Source: Quercus robur (lineage: Eukaryota; Streptophyta; Magnoliopsida; Fagales; Fagaceae). Taken from it: a stretch of 64,000 nucleotides of DNA. The stretch covers positions 40,947,942 to 41,011,941 of the forward strand of contig NC_065542.1 of assembly GCF_932294415.1 (NCBI RefSeq), given 5' to 3'. Within the stretch, counting starts at the first letter, position 1. Every line of letters starts with the position of its first letter. The position numbers and the translations under genes are program-made. The notes below the pieces were generated by a model that was not told the DNA's origin, did no database searches, and worked only from the letters and a program-made list of their open reading frames with translations. Positions 11,557-22,900 of the stretch are shown piece after piece.

Positions 11557-11903
11557 CGTACATAGGAGAAATTCTTGGGACCTCCCGGAGGACCACTGAC
11601 GTGGTCCTCCTGGGTCCTGCCATCCAATAGGGAAGTGCCACCTAGCCATTTTATAAAACTCAGCTCCACATCATCTTACCCATGAACTAAACTATAGTTA
11701 GCAAAACCAAACCAAGGTTAAAACAAAAACAAAACTCAGCAACCCAAACGTGTTATGCTCTTAACCCAAAATCATTTGTAACCTTCTGAGTTCTAACCCA
11801 AGTTCTAACTCAGTAACCCAAACCTTTTCTCTCCCTCTACCCACAACCGGCAACCCAAAATCAAAGCCAAAATCAACGGCAACGGCAACGGCGACAATAA
11901 TGA

Positions 11904-12044
11904 TACTCTGAGCTCATTCAAGCGTGTGAGAGCATGGGCGTCGCTAGATTGAACGAAGAGGCCGCCGCTTTCGCTCAGGTTCTCAACGAAGCCGGCGTCA
12001 TTCTTCTCTTTCGCGACAAGGTCGACCTTCATCCCGATAAGGTC
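11904..12044 (+). pseudogene. Captured fragment of a mitochondrial calcium uniporter (MCU), left arm
   Basis: 47 codons in one frame, beginning with a [15 protein letters not shown]-type segment (11904-11948) and continuing to an LLFRDKV and LHPDKV segment. Plant MCU proteins carry this order in the matrix N-terminal part before the two transmembrane helices. A typical plant MCU reads VYLHPDKV where this has VDLHPDKV. After 12044 the frame stays open to about 12197, but the resemblance to MCU stops. The coiled coil, DIME-type pore motif and transmembrane helices are absent, so no channel can be made. An upstream in-frame stop lies directly before 11904. Confidence 0.75.
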
Positions 12045-12773
12045 GAAATCTCTCTCAAGCAGCATCTTTGCCGAGAACCAAAGCTAGGACCCAAAGCCCA
12101 CAATCTCCGATCGGTTTTGGTGGTCATGGGAATTTTGGGTTTTGGTTTTAAGACTCATGCCCATTCGATCTTAACAAGGATGTGGTTTATGAGATGAAGG
12201 GCATATAGATTTTTTTTTTTTTTTTTAATTTTTTTTATGGGAATTTGAATGTTGTTGTTGATGCTGCGAAATTGATGTCCCAAAGTTTTGAAGAAAGATT
12301 GTATCAGTGGTATTTGGTTGTGGGCAAGATTGTATTAGTGGTATTTGGTTGTAGTCTTGCTGCTGACTTGTAGGAAATGTGTTCTGATGTGAATTGTTTA
12401 TGTGGTTTTGGTATAGTTGTTTTGGTATAGTTATTGTATTTGCAAATAAATTTTGTGTTTATAGATGACTTTCATCTTTTTGTTTTGGTGTTTGGATATC
12501 ATTGTAAATTTTGTTCATTTTGACAATAAAATTTCTCATTTGTTACACTATTAGTGATGGTTTTTGAGAGAAATGTCAGAAATTTTATTGATGTAAAGCT
12601 ACTGTATTGCATAACTATGTAGTCCAAATGAAAACTATGTAGTCCAAAACAGTTAGCAGATGCATTATGCAATCATCATACAATTTTCCTTCACTTGCAA
12701 ATCCGGTGTCTATTATAGTCCTAAGTCCTGACATTTTGTAACACAGTGAAAGAACAAATTTATACAAGGCAAA

Positions 12774-12896
12774 CTACATTTTCTTTCCAGTTTGCTCCAA
12801 AGCACCAGCATTTTGGTCTTGCCATGATGCTTTCCACTGCTTGTCATAGAAGGTAGCCTCATCAGCTAGCTTCTTCAGGTTCTCAAAATCTTCAAT
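12774..12896 (-). pseudogene. Second captured coding fragment, unrecognised
   Basis: On the minus strand, 40 codons followed by TAG read as a plausible protein end: charged and aromatic-rich, with YDKQW and ASWQDQN segments and a GKKM terminus. The last part lies in the left arm, and a second, mirror copy reads forward at about 13031-13113 in the right arm. The N-terminal part exists only once, in the loop. Upstream on the same strand (about 12951-13015), a Cys-rich open stretch ends at a GT donor-like site. An acceptor-like AG about 50 bp on would join it in frame, so the piece may have been captured with a short intron. I do not recognise the source gene. Confidence 0.5.
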
Positions 12897-13832
12897 TCAT
12901 CTTAAAAGTATCACACTGATGACCGTCACAAAGAGTCCTACCTTGCATATGAAATTTCCAGTTTGAACAAATAAAATTACTGAGGTCATTGCCACTTGCA
13001 CAAACACAGCTACAACCTTAGAGGGCTGAATACCTTCTATGACAAGCAGTGGCAAGCATCATGGCAAGACCAAAATGCTGGTGCTTTGGAGCAAACTGGA
13101 AAGAAAATGTAGTTTGTCTTGTATAAATTTGTTCTTTCACTGTGTTACAAAATGTCAGGACTTAGGACTATAATAGGCACCGGATTTGCAAGTGAAGGAA
13201 AATTGTATGATGATTGCATAATGCATCTGCTAACTGTTTTGGACTACATAGTTTTCATTTGGACTACATAGTTATGCAATACAGTAGCTTTACATCAATA
13301 AAATTTCTAACATTTCTCTCAAAAACCATCACTAATAGTGTAACAAATGAGAAATTTTATTGTCAAAATGAACAAAATTTACAATGATATCCAAACACCA
13401 AAACAAAAAGATGAAAGTCATCTATAAACACAAAATTTATTTGCAAATACAATAACTATACCAAAACAACTATACCAAAACCACATAAACAATTCACATC
13501 AGAATACATTTCCTACAAGTCAGCAGCAAGACTATAACCAAATACCATTAATACAATCTTGCCCACAACCAAATACCACTGATACAATCTTTCTTCAAAA
13601 CTTTGGGACATCAATTTCGCAGCATCAACAACAACATTCAAATTCCCATAAAAAAAAATAAAAAAAATATGTATGCCCTTCATCTCATAAACCACATCCT
13701 TGTTAAGATCGAATGGGCATGAGTCTTAAAACCAAAACCCAAAATTCCCATGACCACCAAAACCGATCGGAGATTGTGGGCTTTGGGTCCTAGCTTTGCT
13801 TCTCGGCAAAGATGCTGCTTGAGAGAGATTTC

Positions 13833-13973
13833 GACCTTATCGGGATGAAGGTCGACCTTGTCGTGAAAGAGAAGAATGACGTTGGCTTCGTCGAGAACTT
13901 GAGCGAAAGCGGCGGCCTCTTCATTCAATCTAGCGACGCCCATGCTCTCGCACGCTTGAATGAGCTTAGAGTA
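13833..13973 (-). pseudogene. Captured MCU fragment, right arm (mirror copy)
   Basis: Mirror of 11904-12044 in the other inverted arm, reading on the minus strand. It differs from the left copy at a few codons, for example an Asn to Asp change and an Arg to His change in the LLF(R/H)DKV motif. The two copies face each other, so a transcript through the element could fold into a hairpin containing MCU sequence. Confidence 0.72.
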
Positions 13974-14332
13974 TCATTATTGTCGCCGTTGCCGTTGCCA
14001 TTGCCGTTGCCGTTGATTTTGGCTTTGATTTTGGGTTGCCGGCTGTGGGTAGAGGGAGAGAAAAGGTTTGGGTTGCTGAGTTAGAACTTGGGTTAGAACT
14101 CAGAAGGTTACAAATGATTTTGGGTTAAGAGCATAACACATTTGGGTTGCTGAGTTTTGTTTTTGTTTTAACCTTGGTTTGGTTTTGCTAACTATAGTTT
14201 AGTTCATGGGTAAGATGATGTGGAGCTGAGTTTTATAAAATGGCTAGGTGGCACTTCCCTATTGGATGGCAGGACCCAGGAGGACCACGTCAGTGGTCCT
14301 CCGGGAGGTCCCAAGAATTTCTCCGTACATAG

Positions 14333-14838
14333 GTCACACATTGGGACCCATACCTCCTGTTTGAGAAGTGAAGACTCTATAAGAAATTATTCACTCCTAC
14401 AAAAAGATTGTGGGAGTGAATAATTTCTCATGATTTAGTGAAAACTAAAACATGTTGGTTCCTGAAAAAGAAAAAGGAGATAGCAATAGTATATCAAAAT
14501 CGGTGGTACTTGGGAATTGTGATAGCCTGATAGGAATTAGGTTCTAACACTTAACTGAACAACATTTTATCTATACTATTAATAACATAATTCTCTATTC
14601 GGGTTTCAATTTTTAGTGTACCAAAATACCTTCACACAAATTCTTAAAAACACTCTAAAATGCCCTTATTTTTTAGTTAAATAATTTCAAATTAATAAAC
14701 ACAAATTGGTTAAAAGAGTAATTTATTGTTCCTAAATTTTAAGCTTTTTCCTTTATCTTCTTCATTCTACCTAAAACTTAGGACACTATCTTTATCTCAT
14801 TTTTAAACAGTATTCCACATTACCTTACCTCTTTCTTA

Positions 14839-14869
<31 letters not shown>

Positions 14870-16127
14870 CACACACAGAGTTATTTACATATCACTTTAA
14901 ACATTATAACACTAAACTAAAAAAACAAATAAATAAAAAAGAAATTATTGCACGCATAAAGCGCTTATGATGAGTCTAATTAATTATAACTCAGTAGACT
15001 TTCTCTATTTATCAATGTTGGAATTAGGTATCTAACACTTAACCTTTTGAGAGTTTTATTTATTTATTTTGGGTGGGGCTTGGGTCTTAGATTTAAGTCT
15101 TTGGCTTGTGCTGAAAGAATTTCGAATGAAGTTGCCTAGGAATTTTAGGCTTGAGGAGGCTCTAATGCATTGCTAGAAGATTTAAGCTGTGGCTCAAGTT
15201 GCTTCTTTCAAAAGTAGAAACCTGGAAGCCATTTGATTAATTTAGGACTATGTTACAGGCTCTCTGCTTGAAAGGTTGGATTTGGGAGTTATTTGTTAAT
15301 TTGTTGGGTTGGTTGAAACCTTGGATCTCGTTGGGCTTTGAGGCCCAATACTGTGCATTTTTTTTTTTCATTGAGGTTGCCTTAGCTAAATAAAACCAGA
15401 ACAAAAAGGGTCATAAACCCCCTTGAAACTACTATATTTTTCTAATTTAACTAACTAGATTATTATCCTGATAAATATTCCATTAATTCAGTTTTTTTTT
15501 TTTTTTTAATTGATAGTAGATGATAGATGGGGATAGGAGATTTGAACCATAATTCTTTAAAAAAAAAAAATGGGAGTAGGGTATGTTAACATTATTTTTT
15601 CAGAAAGAAGAAGAAGAAGAAAAGAATGATGGAAAGAATAAATAAATAAATCCTTTATTTCATTAACACAATCAGAGCTCCTCTTAAATAACAAAACAAA
15701 TTTAGGACATTTACGACCACATGATGCATATAGTGCATTTTTCCAACTAATAATTATGAACATGATGTAGGATGTGAACAACTTGCCCATTGATTTTTCT
15801 GTTGTGCATTATTTGTACAATTTCCAAATGGGAAAAATATTACTATAAGTTTGTGCTCATAGAAATTTTCACACCCTCTGTAAACCAGGTGTTTTGGTGG
15901 TCTCATATCGAGGAAATGGTTATTCAATGTGAGGGAGTATGTGACATTTTATATGCAATTTTTATCTAACTGAACTAAAATAATTGTGAAGAAAAGTATG
16001 AGAAATGTTGAGGGGTTGAACTAAGCTAAAAGTTGTCTTTTCATAACTATTCATTTTGTCTTAGTCCACCAAATAAAAGTTTGGATTTGTAAGTTGAGAA
16101 TGGCATTTCACCAATCAAAGAGGACCT
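14333..16127. other. Spacer between tandem units 2 and 3
   Basis: No gene seen. 15110-15355 aligns with 8040-8290 in unit 1, and 15640-16110 aligns with 9200-9670. It includes A-rich and (CA)n runs near 14839-14877 and T runs near 15491. The site matching the 659-bp MITE in unit 1 is empty here (near 15372). Confidence 0.65.
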
Positions 16128-17321
16128 TTTCCTTAAGATGATTAATAAATGATCATCTAAAATGAGTTCCAACTGATAATGAAATGCTGGCTACTTGGTC
16201 AATTAATGGGAATCTAGGTAGTTTGTCATGCTTAATAATGGAAATTATTAGGTACTCTCTCCTTTAATATGTGAATGGTAGATTAAGTTATAAATTTAAT
16301 AAGTATGCCCTATTACTACCATGTGAGAGGAGAGAGCACGTTATTATATTTTGAAAATACAGAATAATTACTCGGTTGATCACTTGTTTTCTCAATTATA
16401 ATACTATACATGAAATGAGATAAATATATTTTTATAAAAAATATAATGGAATAGAAAAGGATATATATATATATATATATTTAATTCTAGTTTCCTAGTG
16501 TATTTGAAAATCTATAAAATAAAATGAAAAAATATATATTTTTAACTATTGAATCTCTTATATTTTATTTCTTCCCTTTTTAAATAGGGATGACACCTAC
16601 AATCGAATAAAAAAAATTAGGAACAAATTTTTTTTTTTTTTTTCTCTTAATTATTGAGGACAATGATCATTTCCCTAATTTCTTACCTTTCACGTGCTTG
16701 AAAAACTATCAAACAGTAGAATAAATGAATCATGGTGGGATCCACCATCCCTTTCAGTACTTCACTCCCATCCATTTCCTTTGTCCTAATCAAGATCTTA
16801 AAATATAATGAAAAACTATACAAAGATACAGAAAATTGAGCTCATTGACCTAGTCTGCAGTAGATGCATGTCTGTGGGGGTATATACATACATACATTAT
16901 TGTACCTTCTTACCCTCCCCACTGCCAAGTTGACATCCCTAACAGTCAAAGAACATAAATGCTTCACTACCTACTCAATTTCTAATGGGCTAATAGGATG
17001 GAAGATCTTGTAAAATAAGCTACTGTATGTTGGAGTGAGCCAAAGAGGACTGTTTCCTCTTTGTTACCATGGAAACCCTCAAACTTAGACAGCTTCAAGT
17101 CTTTCTTCTATGCAGCAATACACGTTTTGGTTTACAGAGTAAAACTGCCAGTCCCATCTTCACTAACTTCATTCCTATAAATACTTGGCTAACAACAACC
17201 TTTATCTTCATCTCCGTCTTGCTTATAATATTCTTCTTTAACTGTTCTTTCTCTGCTCTTTACTCTTAGTCTTATTCATTCCCTCATTAGAGTATTGCAG
17301 TATTTGGGTTGTAGAGTAACT
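16128..17321 (+). promoter_or_regulatory. Upstream region of the intact peroxidase
   Basis: Aligns with 1961-3180 of unit 1. The first part (16128 to about 16600) also matches unit 2 up to its deletion junction. AT-rich, with a (TA)n run at about 16462-16480. The block 16840-17321 is the best conserved between copies 1 and 3 and should include the promoter and 5' UTR. Confidence 0.6.
17176..17183 (+). promoter_or_regulatory. TATA box of the intact peroxidase
   Basis: TATAAATA sits 146 bases before the start codon, in a CATTCC-TATAAATA-CTTGGC context. The same context in the dead copy reads TGTAAATA (3034-3041). A 5' UTR of roughly 110 bases would follow. Confidence 0.65.
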
Positions 17322-18480
17322 ATGGCAACAATCAAATTTTGCTTGGTTTTCTTTGTTACTATGTCTATGATGGGGTCAATGTCACTGGCGATGCCATCAC
17401 TCAAAGTGGGTTTCTATCAATCAACTTGTCCTTCTGCAGAGACCATTGTGAGAAACACTGTGAACAAAGCTGTGTCAAGTAACCCTGGCCTAGCTGCTGG
17501 CCTCATCAGAATGCATTTTCATGACTGTTTTGTCAGGGTATGTTAATTAGCTCTTTGCAACACCCATTAACTTGTAATATGTTTAACAGAAACTGTACCT
17601 AAATTTGTAGTCCCTTTTGCTTTTTTTTTTTTTTTTCTCCGAATATACCTTATAAGCAACTTAATTACTAAGATGTGGAGTTAAATATTGTACATGTTAT
17701 CTATGCCAGGGTTGTGATGCTTCTGTCCTACTTGATTCAACCCCTGGAAATCAAGCTGAGAAGGACAATCCAGCCAACAATCCAAGCTTAAGAGGCTTTG
17801 AAGTGATATTTGAAGCAAAGGTTGAACTTGAAGCTCAATGCCCACAAACAGTCTCATGCGCAGACATTGTTGCATTTGCTGCTCGTGACAGTGCTTACAA
17901 AGTTGGAGGCATAAGTTACATGGTGCCATCAGGACGCCGTGATGGCAGGGTATCACGTAAAGATGAGCCCGATCAAAATCTTCCACGACCAACATTCAAT
18001 GCTCAGCAACTCAAAGAGAGATTCGCACAAAAAGGACTTAGTCTTGATGAAATGGTGACACTTTCTGGGGCACATTCCATTGGAAGGTCAAATTGTTCTT
18101 CTTTCTCAAAGCGATTATACGATTTCAGTGAAACAAATCTACAAGACCCTTCAATGGATCCCATATTTGCTAGAGACTTAAAGACCAAGTGTCCAAAAAA
18201 TGCTAATAATGGCAATGGTCCAACAGTACCTCTTGATGTACTTACACCATATAGGCTTGATAATAAGTACTATAAAAATTTGAAGAACCACCATGGCTTA
18301 TTGACCTCTGATCAATCTCTTTTGAGCAGCACTTCAACAGTTGAAATGGTTAGAAATAATGCAAGGCACGGTCAAGCATGGGCTTTTAAGTTTGGGGCAG
18401 CTATGGTAAAAATGGGTTACACTGATGTGCTTACAGGAAGTCAGGGTGAGATAAGGAAAAATTGTAAGTTTGTGAACTAA
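17322..18480 (+). CDS. Class III secretory peroxidase, peroxidase 5-like
   Basis: A haem peroxidase of the plant secretory class (EC 1.11.1.7), which uses H2O2 to oxidise phenolics in the cell wall. Exon 1 is 17322-17537 and exon 2 is 17710-18480; the intron (17538-17709) has GT and AG ends and interrupts after HDCFVR, a known intron site in this family. The 328-aa product is full length. Residues 1 to about 23 form a signal peptide. The distal pair is Arg63 and His67 (RMHFHDCF), and the proximal haem ligand is His194 (SGAHSIGR). All eight conserved Cys are present at 36, 69, 74, 116, 122, 201, 233 and 324, spaced as in horseradish peroxidase, which implies pairs 36-116, 69-74, 122-324 and 201-233. 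There is no C-terminal vacuolar extension, so apoplastic secretion is expected. Most family genes have up to three introns; two have been lost here. The start is the ATG that opens the signal peptide and is shared with copy 1. Confidence 0.96.
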
Positions 18481-18836
18481 ATATATATTATAGGTTTATT
18501 AGTGTGACTGTTAAAACTTTTTTGTATGATTTGCTTATGTATTTGTTTCATTTTTCTATGTTGATTCAAGTGTAAATTCGTTCTTTTCAAAGTTTGTGAG
18601 TGAATTTTGTTGAGACATTAAGGGGATAAATTGGTATTTGTTGGATGTTACAAAATGTGCAAAGCATTCGTTTGTGGATCTTGAGGTTTATGTTCATTGC
18701 TTTATTTACGACCTTTTTTTTTTTAATGATACCGAAATATGTGAAGTGATTGTAAGTAGAAAATGTAAATTTTCCATTTTTAAAATATTTTTATATTAAT
18801 TAATTCTAGACTTTTTGATTTTTATACACAATGGCT
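18481..18836. other. 3' flank of the intact peroxidase
   Basis: Matches the 3' flanks of copies 1 and 2 until about 18750 (TTTGTTGGATGTTACAAAAT near 18634). It should hold the 3' UTR. No further gene is seen. Confidence 0.6.
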
Positions 18837-19080
18837 GGGTTTGGATAGCCCGTCTGCGTTTTCTTATGCATTTCCTTCTTTTTTTTTCTCCCCAGCTGCA
18901 ACTTTTGACCCGGTCAGTTATGAACAGTGCACTTGTGCACTGTTCACGGGTCCCACAAACTCCACTTTTTATCAACTTTTTCATTAAAAATGGGTCCCAC
19001 AGCACTATTCACACATTTAAAAATTATTTTGCTACAGTGTTTTCAGTTTCAGCAAAAATAAGCTCAATCCAAACGGACCC
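18837..19080. mobile_element. hAT-like MITE, 244 bp
   Basis: It begins GGGTTTGGATAGCCC and ends AATCCAAACGGACCC, so the ends are roughly inverted. Flanks AATGGCT and AATAGCT match in six of seven positions and may be an aged hAT-type target duplication. The interior has a GTGCACTTGTGCAC palindrome near 18929 and GGGTCCCAC blocks. Non-coding. Confidence 0.5.
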
Positions 19081-19199
19081 AATAGCTCACTTGAATGGAT
19101 ATTTATGATATGAACCCACATTTGATTACAAAATTAAGAAATAAAATTCTTTCTAAAAATAAATAATTTAGGACATATGATGCAAGATTGGACTTCAAT

Positions 19200-19391
19200 T
19201 GTAGAATCTAATTGAATTTTTTCTAAACTTTACCTATTAATATAAATAAATAAATAAATAAATATATATATATATATATATATAATTTTTGTGCCAAATG
19301 AATTGTTTTTAGTTATAAAAAAATGGCTCATAAATATAAAATCATTCAAACTCTCTCTTCCTCTAATTTCATATATAGTGTTAGACATATG

Positions 19392-19428
<37 letters not shown>

Positions 19429-20140
19429 TTATTTATATTGGACTCCTTGTTTTTTACTCTAAATTAACTCATTTGGCATAAAAATTAAAAAAATTTCGAT
19501 TAGATGGAACATGTGCCATAAAATTAAACTCTAATTGAAATCCAATTTTTACACTGAACTAACTAACTTGGTTAAAAAATTTAAAAATACTTCGATTAAA
19601 TGGAATATGTGCCGTAAAATTAAATTCTAATTGAAATTCAAATTTTACATTGAACTAACCAACTTGGTTCAAAATTTTAAAATTTTTGATTGGATGAGAC
19701 ACGTGGTGTAAAATTAGACTCTAATTGAATTCCAATTTAAAATCTAATTGAATTTTTTCTCAGCTTTACTTATTAATATATATATATATATATATAACTT
19801 ATAAACTTGAATTGTTTATAGTTCTACAAAAAAAAGGCTCATAAATATAAAATCATTCAAAAATTATGTGTTTAATTTTTTTATTTTTTATTTTTTATGG
19901 TTTACTTATATTAGACTCTTGATTTTTTACACTAAATTAACTCATTTAGTATAAAAATTAAAAAACTTAGATTAGATAGGACACATATTGCAAAATTAAA
20001 CTTTAATTGAAATCTAATTTTGACATTGAATTAACTCACTTAACACAAAAATTTAAAAATTTAGATTAAATAAGACATGTGGCGCAAAATTAGAACTCTA
20101 ATTTGGAATTCTAATTTAAGTTTCTTTCAGATTTATCTAT
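19200..20140. repeat. AT-rich diverged tandem repeats
   Basis: Diverged units of about 90-100 bp recur, each with an ACTCTAATTGAAATCCAATTT-like block followed by AACTAACTNACTTGGTT and a GATTAGATGGAACATGTGCC-like block. Examples lie at about 19440, 19535, 19625, 19915 and 20015. (TA)n runs lie at 19262-19284, 19394-19421 and 19776-19796. No gene. Confidence 0.55.
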
Positions 20141-20957
20141 TATTATATATATAGATATGTAAAAGATTATATGATTGAATATTCATAAAAACCAAAAAAA
20201 AAAAAAAAAAAAACTGTATAGGTGGGGTCTATATTAAAGGCAAGTTAATCTAGCATATTGCAATAGTACAATGTACACACGAATGAGTTTGTCTCATATT
20301 CTAAATTTCTAATAGCCCCCTCAAACACAGAAAAATTTAGAGAGATCAACTTGAGTTTGAGTACAAGATGTCAAGATCTCGAAAATACCTTAGGGAATGT
20401 GACTTTAAGAAAATGTGTGCGAGATGAGATTGTTGATACTGTATTTTCTCCACCCTTGCTTTACATGCAAAAATCTTAGTTTAATTTCAAAAATTCCATA
20501 AATCACATTCTCAACAGTAGAATTATGGGAATGCCATAAATAATTTAATTTGGCTCACTCGAATGTTGAAATAATTAATTTTGTGAACCAAAAGTTGAAA
20601 TGACCAAAATGCCCTTTGTTTTCCAAACTTTAATTGAGTTGACCAATGTTCAAATGAATTCAAGATTTCACTTGACCACCAAATTCTATCATTTTACACC
20701 AAAGTCCATATTTTCAAACATTTTTTTTAAGTTTGACCACAGTTAGGTCAACCCATATTTGACCATAATTTGACCAAAATTCTAACCATTTGATTGGAAA
20801 TTTGGAATGAATTCATGCTAATATTTAAAGAAATTAAATTTCTTTTAAAATATTGACTTCTCACGGATCCAGATCATAGCTAAAACGAGTAAGATACCAT
20901 GAAAGTATCAAAATGTTACCCAACACTTAGAAATTTTTACCAAGTATTAATCATTGA
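20141..20957. other. Left part of a possible split older LTR
   Basis: No gene seen. From about 20432 (TGTTGATACTGTATTTTCTC) the composition resembles a large plant LTR. It would be continued at 31001-31396 and 34665 to about 35130, after removing the insertions between. A related block recurs in both parts: AACGAGTAAGATACCATGAA (about 20885) and AACAAGTAAGATGTCATCGA (about 31047). The call is weak because no paired end was found. Confidence 0.3.
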
Positions 20958-21451
20958 TGATGCGCCCGACCAAAATGGTAATCGTCCATACAAGGCAAGA
21001 TAGGGATGATCTTGATAAAATCGTCCAGAGAGAGAAGGTCGTCGCTCAAACATCCGAACACTCGTTCCCACTCTTCGCGGAACGGTTACAAGACATTAAT
21101 CAACCTTCAGACTGTTGGGAATGGCAGCTCATCATTAACACCCAGCAAAGACGTTACTAGGCTAGATTAAAGCCTCCATCAAGACTCCACCAACGGCTAG
21201 AAGAAAGGACCTGCAAGCACACATATAAAAAAGCTAAACCCCGAAAGGGGCAGGGTAAGAAAACACTCTAGCAAATTACTCCCATTGTTCTCCTTTGTCA
21301 ATCTTTCTAACTTTGGCATCGGAGACCCTTTTGCAGGCACAACGCCGGCGAACTACTTCCTTTCGTTCGTCCACGGGTTGCAGAAGATTGATCTGGCGAG
21401 GAACAGCTTCATCTGGACGATCATAATCAACTGACGATCAAATCATCATCA
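20958..21451 (+). repeat. 5' LTR of element 1 (494 bp)
   Basis: Starts TGATGCGCCC and ends ATCATCATCA. It has a TATA-like ATATAAAA at about 21223 and the CTTTGGCATCGGAG motif shared with the solo LTR at 5447-5954. Promoter and RNA start are expected in this repeat. Confidence 0.93.
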
Positions 21452-21453
21452 GT

Positions 21454-21472
21454 TTGGCGCCGTCTGTGGGAA
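21454..21472 (+). other. Primer-binding site of element 1
   Basis: TTGGCGCCGTCTGTGGGAA directly follows the 5' LTR. The same string follows the 5' LTR of element 2. The tRNA it pairs with was not assigned. Confidence 0.8.
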
Positions 21473-21473
21473 A

Positions 21474-22900
21474 CGACGATTCAAAACGTAATCTGTCCCC
21501 AGTCCAAATGGAATCCAGTACAAACCCAGATCCTGCTGCGCTGGCCTTACAAATCCAGTCGCTGTCAGCAACCGTGGAAGAACTCACAAGACAGAACCAA
21601 GAAATGAAACAACGACTACTACAGGAAAGCAATCGTGCAGATAGGGGAGACGATGAAGACAGCAACAGAAGGTGGACAAGTACTCCGGAGGAAGCAAGTT
21701 CGGACCTATTGAGAGAAATGAGGAAAGAGATGGACGAACTAAGAAACGCCATAAAAGGAAAGACGGACCAAAGTTTGGAGAGAATCGTCCGGAAGACGGA
21801 TTCGCCCTTTACCATAGCTGTCCAGGAGTGCCCTGTACCCTCCAAATTCCGTCTACCACAGCTAGAACCTTTCGACGGGCTGAAAGACCCCTTGGATCAC
21901 CTGAATACCTTCAGGACGACCTTAGGCCTCCAACAGCCGCCTGACGAGATCTTCTGTCGCTCATTCCCTACGATCCTCAAAGGAGCAGCCAGGGAATGGT
22001 TCAACAAGTTGCCAACATCGTCCATCGACAATTTCGAATAGTTGAGCAACTCCTTTGTCCGTCACTTCGTGGGGGGGCAGCGACCAAAGAGAACTGCCGA
22101 CCACTTACTTACCATCAAACAAGGAGAGAAGGAACCACTGAGGTCCTACGTGACACGCTTCACCCGAGGAATGTTGGAAATAGATGAGACAGATGACAAG
22201 GTACATCTCACAACCTTCAAGGCAGGATTGAAGTCCAGGGATTTTGTAGCATTCTTGGCAAAGAACCCCCCTAAGACGATGGCCGAGGCACTGTTAAAGG
22301 GTCAGAAGTACATGACCGCGGAGGAAGCTCTGGCAGCTATTGATGGAGCAAATAAGAGTAGGGAAAAGAAGAAGGAAAAGGAGGACGATCGAAGAGGGCT
22401 AAAACGAGAACGGACTGACAGGAGGAATGACGATGGGAATCGAAGGAGAGATGATAAAAACCCTCGTCCATCAAAGTTCACCCCGCTGGTGATGCCCGTA
22501 GATCAAATTCTAACAGAAATAAGGGACGAACCATCCCTAAAGTGGCCAAAACCACTCCATTCAGCACCTGGATTACGTGATAAGAGGAAATACTGCCGTT
22601 TCCATAAAGATCATGGGCACCACACGGAAGACTGCAGGGACCTAAAAGAGCAGATTGAAGAGCTCATCCGTAATGGGAAGCTACAACAGTATGTAAAAAG
22701 GGGGGATTTCGGCAGGTACGGACAGAAAAGCCAGCCAGTGAATGCACGAAGAGATGAAGATCGCCCCCAACCTCGTCCACAGAATGCGCTAGGGGAAATA
22801 AAAACCATCGCCGGGGGACCAACCGTCAGAGGATCATTCAGGTCTCTCAGGAAGTCATACTAAAGACAGGTAAACAGCGTCCACAGTGTACCACCGTCAA
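21474..22900 (+). pseudogene. gag region of element 1
   Basis: Encodes a capsid-type polyprotein. An N-terminal coiled-coil stretch (about 21560-21680) is followed by the retrotransposon gag domain (about 21830-22290), a highly charged Lys/Arg/Asp/Glu stretch, and a zinc-knuckle-like segment with a [14 protein letters not shown] motif (about 22590-22640). The family assembles virus-like particles in the cytoplasm. Described as a fossil: the frame is not intact. Confidence 0.85.

Larger units (their letters stand above)
11566..14323. mobile_element. Pack-MULE with 1.29-kb inverted arms, 2758 bp
   Basis: It is flanked by a perfect 9-bp target duplication CGTACATAG (11557-11565 and 14324-14332). 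Ends read GAGAAATTCTTGGGACC on both strands. The left arm 11566-12854 and right arm 13031-14323 are inverted copies that match almost base for base, separated by a 176-bp loop. No transposase is visible. Each arm carries a fragment of a calcium uniporter gene, and arm plus loop carry a second, unrecognised coding fragment. Mutator-like elements that carry host gene pieces are known as Pack-MULEs. The arm length is unusual, and the arms differ by only a few bases, so either the element is young or the arms are homogenised. Confidence 0.9.

Noticed and set aside
17681-17995. Minus-strand open frame opposite the peroxidase
   Set aside because: It mirrors coding sequence of exon 2 and has no independent support.
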